From Bin90 sp965204855 (GTDB lineage: Bacteria; Chloroflexota; Dehalococcoidia; Lucifugimonadales; JADFKI01), in contig OZ242018.1 of the NCBI GenBank assembly GCA_965204855.1, forward strand, positions 1,488,001 through 1,552,000: a stretch of DNA of 64,000 nt, read 5' to 3'. The notes beneath the pieces are model-generated. The model searched no databases. It was not told where the DNA came from and was given only the letters and a program-made list of their open reading frames with translations. The position numbers and the translations under genes are program-made. Below, piece after piece: positions 50,853 to 60,122 of this stretch (the stretch's first letter is position 1; every line of letters begins with the position of its first letter).

Positions 50853-52115
50853 TCAGTATTCGACAAGCGGATGTCCCACCGCCGTTTTGTACAGGTGAAT
50901 CAGCCCCTGCTGCTTTCGCGCCGTCATCTTCACATCACTGCCGATGTTGCATAGACGCCGCATCTCCCGCGTGATTTCATTCTCTTGCAGCTTGGGAGCA
51001 GCGGCGTAGGCGGCGCGGGCAGCGTCTGTTAGCTCGTCATTGCCTTGCTCGGTCGCGTAGGCATGCAGGAACGGCAGCGCGATGTTGATGAGCATGTCCC
51101 GCGCCCTGCCCTTGCCAATGTGCGGGCGATGCTCCAAGCGAGCAGTCAACGCCTTCGCTCCACCCCGCGACAGTGCGGTGGCGAATGTTTCTGCGATGCC
51201 GCCGTACAGGCAACCGTCGATGATGAGTGCCAAGCCGATGATGCGCCGCGCGGGATGGTTGGATGGGCGTACCCGAAATAGATGCCAATCCTTTTCGCCT
51301 AGCGGTCTTCTTGACCCAGGCATGCGGTCGTACAGGCGACGCAACTGCGCCGGGTCTTCGGCGTCGTCAACCTTGGACAGCAGGCCGGACGCGCCGAGCA
51401 GCAGCGCTTTTATCGCCAACAGACGGGTTGCGGGCGGCTCGTTCCGGAAGCGCGCCAGCGTCGCATAAGGCACACACTGCGCCAATGCGCGGAAGGGCTT
51501 GCGGTTGGATGCGTAGCCCAAAGCGTCCATGATTCCAAGATATAGCGCTTCGTCGGGGCCTGCCTGCGATATGTCGAGCGCGAAGCCGTGACTCTTGGCA
51601 AGAAAGCGTGCATCTCCGGCGGCGTCGAGCACGGCGGCTATGTCTGGACTACTTCGCAGAACATCAATGTCAGGCAGGCCGGACACCGTGTCTGGACCTG
51701 CGTTTTCGAGGTCGTCGGCTACGGCCTCAAGTGAGACTATCGGTGCATGCATCTTCGACTGCTGGCGCGTATTCTCATGTCCCTTCGGGGAGAAAACTAC
51801 ATGCAGCACGACTCCGTTGTAGTTCGGGTCGGTTTCGTGACCGTGAGCGTACCAACCGGGTGCAGAGGTGTGCAGTTCGATATCGCCGGTAACGGTGTCT
51901 CCTTGTTCGTTGAGCAAGACAGCGTCGCGGAAGTCGGGCCCCGCTCGTGAGCTGGGTCTTCCTGGGTAGATAATGCGCATTCGATTGCCGCCTTCGGTTA
52001 TGAGCGCGTCCGCGAGGGTATGCGCACGGCTCCAGAGCGCGGCAAGAGCGCTTTCGGAGTAGGCGGCGGGACGTTCGGCAATTGCGAGCATCGGCCGATT
52101 ACTCGCCGTCCTCAT
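50853..52115 (-). CDS. DUF2851 family protein
   Basis: A 420-aa protein that matches DUF2851: RMRIIYPGRPSSRAGPDFRD near residue 45, then GDIELHTSAPGWYAHGHETD and NYNGVVLHVVFSPKG. The function is not known. It starts at ATG 52115, 17 nt inside the 3' end of the Fur-family gene, so the two are translationally coupled; ATG 52091 is an alternative start beyond the overlap. It ends well after the lipoprotein gene, with a 171-nt gap that shows nothing else. Confidence 0.82.
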   Translation of the reverse strand: MRTASNRPMLAIAERPAAYSESALAALWSRAHTLADALITEGGNRMRIIYPGRPSSRAGPDFRDAVLLNEQGDTVTGDIELHTSAPGWYAHGHETDPNYNGVVLHVVFSPKGHENTRQQSKMHAPIVSLEAVADDLENAGPDTVSGLPDIDVLRSSPDIAAVLDAAGDARFLAKSHGFALDISQAGPDEALYLGIMDALGYASNRKPFRALAQCVPYATLARFRNEPPATRLLAIKALLLGASGLLSKVDDAEDPAQLRRLYDRMPGSRRPLGEKDWHLFRVRPSNHPARRIIGLALIIDGCLYGGIAETFATALSRGGAKALTARLEHRPHIGKGRARDMLINIALPFLHAYATEQGNDELTDAARAAYAAAPKLQENEITREMRRLCNIGSDVKMTARKQQGLIHLYKTAVGHPLVEY

Positions 52116-52536
52116 GGTCGAGGCATTCGTGGCAGACCCCGAAGAGCGCGATGTGGTCTATGTCCGGCTGAAATCCGTAGTCTGCCATTATGTCCGCGCC
52201 AATGTTCTCCCAGTATTTGTGGTCGAGCAGCACGACCTTGTCGCAGCCACGGCAAATGAGGTGATGGTGGCGCACATGAGTTATCCACTCATAGCGATAC
52301 TCGCCGCCACCCATGTCGGTCTCCGATACGAGTCGCATCTGCTTCAGCACGCCGAGAGTTCGATAGACCGTTGACACGTCCATGAACGGGTACGAGACCT
52401 TAACCTGGTCATAAATCTCGGACGCCGTTACGTGCATGTCGGAGTGGCGTATTACGGAGAGTATCATGAGACGCTGTGGGGTTAGCCGGTGCCCCGACTC
52501 CCTGAGCGCCTGCGCGGTCGCCTGTTCACAACTCAT
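52099..52536 (-). CDS. Fur-family metalloregulator
   Basis: A 145-aa transcription repressor. The winged helix has LRESGHRLTPQRLMILSVIR and VSTVYRTLGVLKQMRLV. HHHLICRGCDKVVLLD is the regulatory region, with CRGC, and CHEC at the end gives the second structural zinc pair. It could be Fur, PerR or Zur-like; no subtype residues are decisive. ATG 52536 follows AGGAG. It overlaps the DUF2851 gene. Confidence 0.9.
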   Translation of the reverse strand: MSCEQATAQALRESGHRLTPQRLMILSVIRHSDMHVTASEIYDQVKVSYPFMDVSTVYRTLGVLKQMRLVSETDMGGGEYRYEWITHVRHHHLICRGCDKVVLLDHKYWENIGADIMADYGFQPDIDHIALFGVCHECLDHEDGE

Positions 52537-52737
52537 TGTGCGCTCCTGCGGGATAGTTCGTCGGTGATTCGGTTCGCGAATCGTCTTTTGCTGACAGCCG
52601 AATAATGTGAATCGACTTCGAGTGCGGTGGCGTTCTCTGCGCTTCGCTATCAGAATAGTATCAACGCAAACGCCTGTCGTCTATAATCGGCAGGAATGCA
52701 TGTGCGATTACACTAACTTACGGGCGGAGATAATGCA

Positions 52738-53943
52738 ATGCGTGATATAGATCGGCTGAAGGCTCTCCTAGAGTCTGGGAGACTGCTGCATCCCGTATCT
52801 GACGCTCTTAGCATCGTTGACTTCGCCAATGCGCTCCACAGTGTAATAGGTGCTCCGAATGTGTCGCTGAATGAAAACGCCTCGGCGGTGAAGGGTCTGA
52901 TAGGGGAACCTGAGCATCTGGTCCTGGTGATGGCGGATGGATTCGGCATGAACTTCGTGGAGGGACTGGATAGCGACTCGTTCATTCCCAGCCACGTCGG
53001 AGCCGAAATGCGGACAGTATTTCCCTCCACGACTCCAATCGCGCTAACAGCGCTCGCGACCGGCGAATGGCCCGGCGCTCATGGTGTCATCGGCTGGTTC
53101 GTGATGCTTGCCCAAATCAACGCCATGTCCACCATCATCAGCTACACACGCACGCATGATGACAAGTCGCTGTCTGAACTCGGAGTGAGCGTCGAAGACG
53201 CCTACCCGGTGCGGTCTCGAATAGGAGATGCCAAACCGGACTCCCTTCACATCATGCCGGAGCAGATCGTCGGCAGCGCCTATTCCAACTACTGGTCGGG
53301 TGGAGTTTCGCAGGTGGGATACGATGCGAAATCGCCGCATCAGGGTGTCGGAATGGCACTGGAAGCCGTTCACGCCGCGCACAGCCCAAGGTTCATATAC
53401 CTCTACTTGCCGCAGGTGGATAGTATGGCGCACAAGGTGGGCGCTTCTCATGAAAGCACATTGAACACGGCGATGCAGATAGACGGGCTGCTGAGCGCGC
53501 TCGCAGCTGAGCTGCCATCCGATGTCAGGATGGTGATGACCGCCGATCATGGACATCTGGATGCTCCACCCCAGAATACCTACTCTCTAACCGCTTCCGA
53601 CGAGATTGTCAGACTGTGCGACGGCGTGCTAACGGGCGATCAGCGCGCGGTTTATGCACATGTCGTTGAAAGCAGGATCGACGCCTTCAGGGAAGCCGTA
53701 CATCGGAAGTGCGGCAACGATTTCATAGTCCTGACGGCAGAGGAAGTTGAAGCTGCAAGACTACTGGGCGCAGGCGCGCTGTCTGAGGACACTCGTTATC
53801 GGATGGGGAACGCGCTGGTGCTGTCCACCGGGAACGCTATACTCGATTATCGCGCTGCGTTGGGCGACGATACGCATCCGATACTTTCCCACCACGGGGG
53901 GCTGACGCCGGATGAGATGCGAATTCCCTTAGTGGTCGCCTGA
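52738..53943 (+). CDS. Alkaline phosphatase superfamily phosphodiesterase/nucleotide pyrophosphatase-like protein
   Basis: A 401-aa protein of the type I phosphodiesterase fold. LVLVMADGFGMNFVEGL gives the first metal-binding Asp, FPSTTPIALTALATG the Thr nucleophile, VDSMAHKVG the second metal block, MTADHGHLDAP the third, and LSHHGGLTPDEMRIPLVVA the last His. No signal peptide is visible, so it is cytosolic. A TATAAT is at 52682-52687, but the -35 region is weak. The leader holds nothing obvious. Confidence 0.88.
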   Translation: MRDIDRLKALLESGRLLHPVSDALSIVDFANALHSVIGAPNVSLNENASAVKGLIGEPEHLVLVMADGFGMNFVEGLDSDSFIPSHVGAEMRTVFPSTTPIALTALATGEWPGAHGVIGWFVMLAQINAMSTIISYTRTHDDKSLSELGVSVEDAYPVRSRIGDAKPDSLHIMPEQIVGSAYSNYWSGGVSQVGYDAKSPHQGVGMALEAVHAAHSPRFIYLYLPQVDSMAHKVGASHESTLNTAMQIDGLLSALAAELPSDVRMVMTADHGHLDAPPQNTYSLTASDEIVRLCDGVLTGDQRAVYAHVVESRIDAFREAVHRKCGNDFIVLTAEEVEAARLLGAGALSEDTRYRMGNALVLSTGNAILDYRAALGDDTHPILSHHGGLTPDEMRIPLVVA

Positions 53944-53987
53944 TATTCCGTCAGCGAGATAGTTCCTCAAGTTCGCATCGACAGGGT

Positions 53988-54809
53988 TCAATTCTTGAAC
54001 AGCATTCCGGGCTGGCAGCGGCGGCAGTAGCTGGTGATTCGCTTATTAGCCGTAATCTGGCTGATTGCGTTGCCGCATCGAGGGCAAGGCTCGCCACCTC
54101 TGTTGTGGACTTGAAGGAAGTCGCGCGCCTTGAGATGTATGTCATCTCCGATGCTCGCACGCACAACCGGTATCGCATCGACCACAACCTGCCGCGACTG
54201 TTCGTATAGCCGGTGCAACTCGTCATCCGAGAGCGCCTTGCGCCTCTTGAAGGGGTAAATCTCCGCCGCGAAAAGAATCTCGTCGGACCATGCATTGCCG
54301 ATACCGGAAACAACGCGCCCGCGAGTGAGCACTCCCTTGATTTCGCCGTGAAAGCGCTTCAGTCTGTCCTTGAACTCTTCGAATGTGAACTCGTCGAGCA
54401 CGTCCGGCCCTTGCTCATGCAGGCGTGGGATTCCCGTTGCCTGGCCCTCGTCAACGTAGTAAACCATGCCCATCTGCTTGTCGTCGATGTAGCGCAATTC
54501 GTTGCCGTTGGACAGGGAGAATCTCAGGCAGGTGCGCTTGTACACCCGCTGCTTCGGCGCACAGTATTGCAGCGCGCCCGTAAGCATGGGATTGATGGAC
54601 AGAAGCCGATCGCCCTCTATGCCCAATAGGATAAACTTCCCACGCCGCTCCACAGCCTGAATCTCACGCCCCGCTACATCTACGGTTAGGTCCCCGCACA
54701 GCGAGCGCAGCACGCTTGGCTTCAGCACTGAAGCCACATCAATCTTCACACCGACGACATTATCGGAAAGGAAATCCTTGACAACTTCCAGCTCAGGCGC
54801 TTCCGGCAT
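53988..54809 (-). CDS. Formamidopyrimidine-DNA glycosylase (MutM/Nei family)
   Basis: A 273-aa repair enzyme. The N-terminus MPEAPELEVVKDFL keeps the catalytic Pro and following Glu; the middle has GKFILLGIEGDRLLSINPML and VVSGIGNAWSDEILFAAEIY, and the C-terminal zinc finger is CPRCGN...CRRCQPG. Relatives with this PEAPE start are MutM/Fpg-like from plants and high-GC bacteria; specificity for 8-oxoG is plausible but unproven. ATG 54809 is the family start with GGAAGGA; the frame is open to 54968. Confidence 0.92.
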   Translation of the reverse strand: MPEAPELEVVKDFLSDNVVGVKIDVASVLKPSVLRSLCGDLTVDVAGREIQAVERRGKFILLGIEGDRLLSINPMLTGALQYCAPKQRVYKRTCLRFSLSNGNELRYIDDKQMGMVYYVDEGQATGIPRLHEQGPDVLDEFTFEEFKDRLKRFHGEIKGVLTRGRVVSGIGNAWSDEILFAAEIYPFKRRKALSDDELHRLYEQSRQVVVDAIPVVRASIGDDIHLKARDFLQVHNRGGEPCPRCGNAISQITANKRITSYCRRCQPGMLFKN

Positions 54810-54971
54810 CGTTCGTCCTTCCTGAATAGCATCGCTAGACAGGATTGAGTGTAACACCAAGTTACGGGATTCGCGCAAGGGCGCCTGTGTTAGAATTGGA
54901 ACGCCAATTTGATAATCGGAAGTAGTGCGTTCAAGCGCTGCCAAAGCGATAAGTGAGGTAAGGAGCAAGAC

Positions 54972-55847
54972 ATGGAGAAGCGACGACTAGGCAGGACGGG
55001 CCACGAAAGCACGGTGGTTACATTCGGGACGGCGGGCATAGGGCGCGTCAGCCAGGCGGTTGCGGACACCGCAGTGGAGCAGATTCTGCAGCATGGCGTC
55101 AATCACATCGACATCGCGCCGACTTATGGCGAGGCGATGGAAAGGATGGCTCCATGGATGCCGAAGATACGCGACAGCGTGTTTCTCGGAGCGAAGACGC
55201 GGGAGCGTACACGCCAGGCGGCCTGGCAGAACATCGAGAGTTGCATGCGCAGGCTGGGCGTGGACTCGTTCGACCTGTTCCAGCTGCATTCGGTAGGAAC
55301 GATGGACGACCTCGACGCGGTAACCGGCAGTGGAGGCGCGCTGGAGGCCCTCGTAGAGCTTCGGGAGCGCGGTCTGACCCGTTGGGTCGGCATTACCGGG
55401 CATGGGCCCGACGCTCCGCGTGTCCACCTCGAGGCTCTGCGGCGGTTTGACTTCGATACCGTGATGTTTCCTCTGAACGCGACGCTGTGGCGCAACTCAG
55501 ACTACCGCGAACACGCGGCCGAACTACTGTCGGTCACGAATGACAGGGACGTGGGTATCCACACGATCAAGATGCTGGCGCGCGGAGGCTGGGGAAAACA
55601 GGAACGCGAGCACTCCACCTGGTATGACCCGCACAGAGAGCAGGCAGAGATCGACGGTGCGCTCTGGTGGCTGCTGTCACAGCCTATGCACACCGCGCCG
55701 AGCGTAGGCGATGTACGCCTCCTGCCTCGCGCCTTAGATGCCGCCGAGCGCTTCCGGCCGTTGAGCGCGATCGAGCAGGCCGATGTAGTTGGCAGGCAGA
55801 GTCCGCCGTTGCCGGAGCCGGGTCTTGGCATCTTGGCGGCCGATTAG
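54972..55847 (+). CDS. Aldo/keto reductase family protein
   Basis: A 291-aa TIM-barrel NADPH-dependent oxidoreductase. MEKRRLGRTGHESTVVTFGT, HIDIAPTYGEA (catalytic Asp/Tyr), FLGAKTRERTRQAAWQNIES (Lys) and DLFQLHSVG (His) give the standard tetrad. ATG 54972 follows AAGGAG by 8 nt. It is divergent from the glycosylase gene. Confidence 0.9.
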   Translation: MEKRRLGRTGHESTVVTFGTAGIGRVSQAVADTAVEQILQHGVNHIDIAPTYGEAMERMAPWMPKIRDSVFLGAKTRERTRQAAWQNIESCMRRLGVDSFDLFQLHSVGTMDDLDAVTGSGGALEALVELRERGLTRWVGITGHGPDAPRVHLEALRRFDFDTVMFPLNATLWRNSDYREHAAELLSVTNDRDVGIHTIKMLARGGWGKQEREHSTWYDPHREQAEIDGALWWLLSQPMHTAPSVGDVRLLPRALDAAERFRPLSAIEQADVVGRQSPPLPEPGLGILAAD

Positions 55848-55855
55848 GCCTCGCT

Positions 55856-56518
55856 CTAACACGAAGCCGGATTCGGAGACGCTTTTTCTGCGATTACTAC
55901 GTAGGCCGGGTCGGAATAGTGTGGCAGCTGCGGAGTAATGTTGATAGCTCGGATATCCTCCCAGCCGCCGGAGTTCTGAAAGTACGATGCTATTAGTTGA
56001 GCGCGTCGTCGGTCGTCTAGAGACTGCCAGATTGCGACAGCTTTCGTGGGGAACATGCGATTGGAGTAGATTACATGAAATGAGGCGCCGGGCTTGAGGA
56101 TTCGGTTGACTTCTCTAAAGACTTCCACAGGCTTGGTGATATACTGGATAGACACTGTCACTACCGCCGCATCCAGACTGCAATCATCCAGTGGTAAAGC
56201 GGGGTTGGCATTGAGGTCGTGAACGATGCGTTCGTCAAGCTGGGGGTTTTCGTCGAGTTCGGTCGCGTTCAGGCCAAGCCCGATGAGTGTCTTTAGCGGC
56301 AGGTCCGGTGGCATGTGGGAACGCCAGCTTGACATCAGGTCGAGTATCACACCCTCGGATGGCAGAGCCTCTCTGAAGTACGCGCTGATAGCGCCGATCG
56401 CTTCGTAATCGATATGGACAACCAATCGCGGTTCGGCATAGAAGAGGCGGTCGTCAGACTCGTCCTGACGCCGAAACAGCTCCGGTGGATAATGGCTCTG
56501 AGCATCATCGGCAGCCAA
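55856..56518 (-). CDS. Class I SAM-dependent methyltransferase
   Basis: A 220-aa Methyltransf_11-type protein. LPSEGVILDLMSSWRSHMP is the SAM-binding motif I (the usual Gly-rich loop reads D-L-M-S-S), NALPLDDCSLDAAVVTVSIQ the PFxDxSFD-type motif, and VNRILKPGASFHVIYSNRMF the late block. The start is TTG 56518 with GAGG about 10 nt upstream. Substrate unknown. Confidence 0.75.
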   Translation of the reverse strand: MAADDAQSHYPPELFRRQDESDDRLFYAEPRLVVHIDYEAIGAISAYFREALPSEGVILDLMSSWRSHMPPDLPLKTLIGLGLNATELDENPQLDERIVHDLNANPALPLDDCSLDAAVVTVSIQYITKPVEVFREVNRILKPGASFHVIYSNRMFPTKAVAIWQSLDDRRRAQLIASYFQNSGGWEDIRAINITPQLPHYSDPAYVVIAEKASPNPASC

Positions 56519-56569
56519 TAGCGATCTACCTCGCGGGAGTTCTTAAGAGAGTAAGGGACGCAGGAAACA

Positions 56570-56872
56570 ATGGCAAGTAAGTGGGATTTGGGCGAAGACG
56601 ATTGGATTGAGAAGGCAGACGAGGCTCTAGGCTTTCTGGACGACCCGGACGCGCAAGGCCTCATACTGTATCGGTTTGATGGGCAGTATCTGCCCGCGCT
56701 CAGAAAGGCACGAAACGCGGAGCAAGTGTGGCGCGCCTGGAATGCCTTCTACAACTACCTCACATTTCGTGAGTCGCGGCGAAAGTTCTTCTCGCTACCG
56801 AGCGATGACGCGCTAAAAGTAATAATGATTCTGACCAACTTGCTGGAATTGCCGCCTTACTCGGCCGAGTAG
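56570..56872 (+). CDS. Small hypothetical protein
   Basis: A 100-aa acidic protein rich in helices, with Trp/Tyr-rich blocks (SKWDLGEDDWIEKADEALGF; ARNAEQVWRAWNAFYNYLTF). I do not recognise a family. The start ATG has AGGAAAC nearby (weak). It is divergent from the methyltransferase gene and ends just before a strong hairpin. Confidence 0.6.
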   Translation: MASKWDLGEDDWIEKADEALGFLDDPDAQGLILYRFDGQYLPALRKARNAEQVWRAWNAFYNYLTFRESRRKFFSLPSDDALKVIMILTNLLELPPYSAE

Positions 56873-56927
56873 AGCCGCGCCGGGGCGCATCGTGCCCTCA
56901 AATTCCTGGCACTCACGACTAACGTCA

Positions 56928-56955
56928 TCCTTCCCCCTTTTCGAAGGGGGAAGGA
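56928..56955. terminator. Bidirectional terminator hairpin
   Basis: TCCTTCCCCCTT and AAGGGGGAAGGA form a perfect 12-bp stem with tetraloop TTCG, between the convergent small genes at 56570 and 56970. Confidence 0.65.
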
Positions 56956-56969
56956 ATCGAAGAAGTCTC

Positions 56970-57203
56970 CTAGCTGACCTTGGAGTTCGGGTTTCGTACC
57001 GTGAGTTCCTCGACGACACTGCCCCGGTCGGTATCGGAGGACCAGGGAGTCGGGATAACGTTAGTGCCGAAAAGTTTGATCAGCTGCTGGTCCGGCTCGC
57101 CGTCTATCAGGTGCTCGGTGAGCCAGCTCTCATCCTGCTGAACCACCTTGATCTCCCGATTTTCGCCCGTCCAGCCGAAACTTACCATTACTGGTGTGGC
57201 CAT
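56970..57203 (-). CDS. Small hypothetical protein
   Basis: A 77-aa protein with a good GGGAGGT 8 nt before its ATG. It is beta-rich and acidic (VVQQDESWLTEHLIDGEPDQ). No family is recognised. It is the last gene before the hairpin at 56928 on the minus strand. Confidence 0.6.
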   Translation of the reverse strand: MATPVMVSFGWTGENREIKVVQQDESWLTEHLIDGEPDQQLIKLFGTNVIPTPWSSDTDRGSVVEELTVRNPNSKVS

Positions 57204-57358
57204 CTGTTACCTCCCAATTACGCTTGTCTTATTGAGCGCGATATGAAATACAAGACCGTTTATTGAATGATCCATCGATACGACTGCACTATCCGTTCAA
57301 TGCTAGATTTTAGAAAACTGGCTACGGGATAGTCAATATCTCCCCACTATCTCTACGC

Positions 57359-57389
57359 AAAAAGCCGCTCACATAACATGTGAGCGGCT
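57359..57389 (-). terminator. Strong rho-independent terminator of the zinc-ribbon gene
   Basis: On the minus strand, AGCCGCTCACAT and ATGTGAGCGGCT form a 12-bp perfect stem with a 3-nt loop, followed by TTTT. Confidence 0.85.
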
Positions 57390-57444
57390 GTTGAACCATA
57401 TTCAAAGTTGGAAAGGCTTTTTGCCTATTCCTACTACAATCCGG

Positions 57445-57771
57445 TTAGTTCTGCGGAGTGCCGGACCTGAAGCAATCGTAGCAGTACACCGGACGGGCGC
57501 CGGTCGGCCTGAACGGAACCTCATCTTCCTTGCCGCAATGGGCACATACGATGGCGTAGGTCTGTCGGCCGCCTCCGAAACCACCACCGCCGCCGCCGCC
57601 GAAGCCGCCGCCACCACGGTTATATGAGGCGCGTCGGGCACGCCGACAGCTCAAACAGCGCTTCGGCTCGTTGGTGTAGCCCTTTTCCAAATGATACTGC
57701 TGGTCGTCGATTGAAAATATGAAATCGTCGCCGCAATCCGAACATACTAACGTCCTATCCTGAAAGACCAA
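57445..57771 (-). CDS. Double zinc-ribbon protein with Gly-rich linker
   Basis: A 108-aa protein. The first ribbon (CSDCGDDFIFSIDDQQYHLE then RCLSCRRARR) matches the zf-trcl probable zinc-ribbon family. A linker of Gly and Phe follows, then a second ribbon, VCAHCGKEDEVPFRPTGARP then YCYDCF. These proteins may bind nucleic acid. The best start is TTG 57771, 6 nt after AAGGAG, which gives the family N-terminus (VFQDRTLVC); a longer frame reaches 57846. A strong terminator follows. Confidence 0.8.
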   Translation of the reverse strand: MVFQDRTLVCSDCGDDFIFSIDDQQYHLEKGYTNEPKRCLSCRRARRASYNRGGGGFGGGGGGGFGGGRQTYAIVCAHCGKEDEVPFRPTGARPVYCYDCFRSGTPQN

Positions 57772-58000
57772 GATGATCTCCTTAAAAGAAAAAATCGTTG
57801 CCCACTGAATATCAACCGGGGCATCCGAAGTCTCTTCAGAAGTCACCAGGTACTATTTTCAGAACAACCACGCCGATTGTAGCATAGAAGATGATTGCAA
57901 TCAATTGAAACTGGCAGCCCCGGCTTTTCCGAAGGTTGACGCAGATTCTCGGCACTGTTAACTTAGGCGGCGCGAATTCCGGTCAAGCTAGGAGAGCAAG

Positions 58001-59341
58001 TTGGCTGAAACTGAAACGGCGGCGCGAGCCATCAGGCGTGTAGCCGTGTTGGGTTCGGGAACGATGGGGGCGCAGATGGCTGCGCTTATTGCGGAGCGCG
58101 GCGTGGAATGCGACTTATTCGATCTGACCGCGGACCTGGTTGAGGACGCGAAGAGTCGGCTTCCGTCTATGCGTCCGAGGGTTTTGGACGATCATACCGT
58201 ATTAGAGCGCATACGCGCGGCCTCGTTCGACGACGACTTGGAATATCTTGCGGATGCGGACTGGGTTGTCGAAGCAATCGTGGAGAGGCCGGAGCCAAAA
58301 TTGGAGTTGTGGCGCAGGGCTGCGAAGCATGTGCGGCGCGATTCTCTGCTGAGTACAAACACGTCCGGCATTCCCATTGCGCGAATTGCGGAGGCTCTCC
58401 CCAAAGGGATGCGAGAGCGATTTATGGGAACGCACTTCTTCAACCCGCCGCGTTACCTGAGGCTTCTGGAGATTATCCCTACGAAAGAAACGATGCCCGA
58501 GGCTGTCGATGCAATCAGGGAGTTCGGGGAAACCGTTCTTGGCAAGGGAGTCGTAACGGCGCACGATGTTCCTGGGTTCATCACAAACCGGATTGGCTGC
58601 TTCTATTTTCTGGCTGCGATGCGAGCGGCAGATGAGTTTGGACTCTCACCGGACGAGGCAGACGCTGTATCTGGACCGCTGATGGGACGGTCGAATAGCG
58701 CGACCTACCGGACAATCGACCTTGTGGGTGTGGACATTCTGCTGGACATCTGCGATAACACCCGCGCTGCAGTGTCGTCCGAAGAAGAAAAGCGCGCCTT
58801 TGAGCCACCGGACTATCTAAGGGAAATGAGACGCCGGAACTGGTTGGGCAACAAGAGTGGGCAAGGCTTCTACAAGCGGGAGCGAAGAGAAGAGAGGTCC
58901 CGAATTACTGCGCTGAACACCCTGACGATGAGGTATCTCGAATGCAATGCGGACATACCTTCTCTGGCGTCCCTGACAGGCATCGGCGATACGGGGCAGC
59001 GCATGCGAAGGCTGACTGGACTGGACGATCGCGCAGGAAAGTTCGCGTGGCGCACTCTGTCTCAGCTCTTGGCGTTTTCTGCTGCGAAAGTGGGCGAGGT
59101 CGCGGACGATATCGTGAGCATCGACAGGGCGATGCGGTGGGGTTTCAATTGGGAGATGGGACCGTTCGAGACGTGGGACGCCTTGGGAGTAAGTGAGACT
59201 GTCGAACGTATGCGGAGGGACTACATCGCAGTGCCCGAATGGGTCCATTCCATCGTCGGGACAGGCGGCAGCTTCTATCGGGTTGAAGACGGTATTTCTA
59301 TGTGCGCCACTCCCTCCGGCGAGTACGCCGAGTTCTCGTAA
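58001..59341 (+). CDS. 3-hydroxyacyl-CoA dehydrogenase
   Basis: A 446-aa NAD-dependent enzyme of beta-oxidation. NAD motif VLGSGTMGAQMAALIAERG at residue 12, VVEAIVERPEPK and NTSGIPIARIAEAL, the catalytic MGTHFFNPPRYLRLLEIIPT, and GVVTAHDVPGFITNRIG are all family-typical. Two C-terminal 3HCDH domains (about 190-290 and 350-440) follow. It is longer than FadB2-like forms but lacks the hydratase domain. TTG 58001 follows AGGAGAG. The methyltransferase gene starts 12 nt later. Confidence 0.92.
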   Translation: MAETETAARAIRRVAVLGSGTMGAQMAALIAERGVECDLFDLTADLVEDAKSRLPSMRPRVLDDHTVLERIRAASFDDDLEYLADADWVVEAIVERPEPKLELWRRAAKHVRRDSLLSTNTSGIPIARIAEALPKGMRERFMGTHFFNPPRYLRLLEIIPTKETMPEAVDAIREFGETVLGKGVVTAHDVPGFITNRIGCFYFLAAMRAADEFGLSPDEADAVSGPLMGRSNSATYRTIDLVGVDILLDICDNTRAAVSSEEEKRAFEPPDYLREMRRRNWLGNKSGQGFYKRERREERSRITALNTLTMRYLECNADIPSLASLTGIGDTGQRMRRLTGLDDRAGKFAWRTLSQLLAFSAAKVGEVADDIVSIDRAMRWGFNWEMGPFETWDALGVSETVERMRRDYIAVPEWVHSIVGTGGSFYRVEDGISMCATPSGEYAEFS

Positions 59342-59353
59342 TCGGGTTCATTC

Positions 59354-60040
59354 ATGCCGCCCTTCGAGCCCTGCCCGCTGTGCCATTCGCCTGACAATAG
59401 TTTGCTTTACAAAGGCGGCAAAGGATCGGCGTACAGGGATTTTCTGCATTGCGGCGCGTGCGATATGGTGTTCGTGCCTCGCTCGCAGCTACTGGACGAA
59501 GAGGGACAGAAGGCGCGGTATCTGCAACACAACAATGATGTTGACGACCCCGCGTATCGCGAGTTCCTTGGCAGAATGTACTATGCGCTGCGCCCTCGCT
59601 TGAAGTCCGGTTGGCGAGGGATAGACTATGGCGCAGGCCCCGGTCCCGCGCTGCAACACATGATGATCGAGGACGGCTTCGAAGCGGAGGTTTACGACAT
59701 CTACTTCCACCCTGATGATGCCGTGCTGAAGGCCATCTACGACTTCGTTACATGTACGGAGACCGTGGAGCACTTTGCCAGCCCGCGAGAGGAGTTTGAC
59801 AGGATCGACGGCTTGCTGCGCTCCGGCGGACGGTTAGGCGTTATGACCGGCATGCTCGAAACGTGGGAGAACTTTGCGGACTGGTACTATCATAGAGACC
59901 CGACGCATGTGAACTTCTTCAGCCACGCCACAATGAATTGGATAGGCGAAAACTATGGCTGGGAGACGGACTTTCCCAGCCAGAACGTCGTGCTCTTCAG
60001 GAAAGTGAGTCAACCATCGTCTGCGGAGTCTCACAAGTGA
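59354..60040 (+). CDS. Class I SAM-dependent methyltransferase with N-terminal zinc-binding motif
   Basis: A 228-aa protein. The start CPLCHSPDNSLLYKGGKGSA and CGACDMVFVP form a zinc ribbon, as in Methyltransf_23-type sugar or polyketide methyltransferases. The SAM motif is GIDYGAGPGPALQHMM; TCTETVEHFASPREEFDRID is the E-H-F block. The function is unknown. It is 12 nt after the dehydrogenase gene. Confidence 0.82.
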   Translation: MPPFEPCPLCHSPDNSLLYKGGKGSAYRDFLHCGACDMVFVPRSQLLDEEGQKARYLQHNNDVDDPAYREFLGRMYYALRPRLKSGWRGIDYGAGPGPALQHMMIEDGFEAEVYDIYFHPDDAVLKAIYDFVTCTETVEHFASPREEFDRIDGLLRSGGRLGVMTGMLETWENFADWYYHRDPTHVNFFSHATMNWIGENYGWETDFPSQNVVLFRKVSQPSSAESHK

Positions 60041-60055
60041 GAACGTCTCAGTTCA

Positions 60056-60084
60056 TTGATGTGTGGGCTTTGTTCGGCTATACT
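60056..60084 (+). promoter_or_regulatory. Promoter of the VOC gene
   Basis: TTGATG (60056-60061), 17-nt spacer, TATACT (60079-60084), about 38 nt before the ATG. Confidence 0.65.
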
Positions 60085-60122
60085 CGCGTCAAGAGAGTGA
60101 TCAATTTACCAAGGAGGTAATC

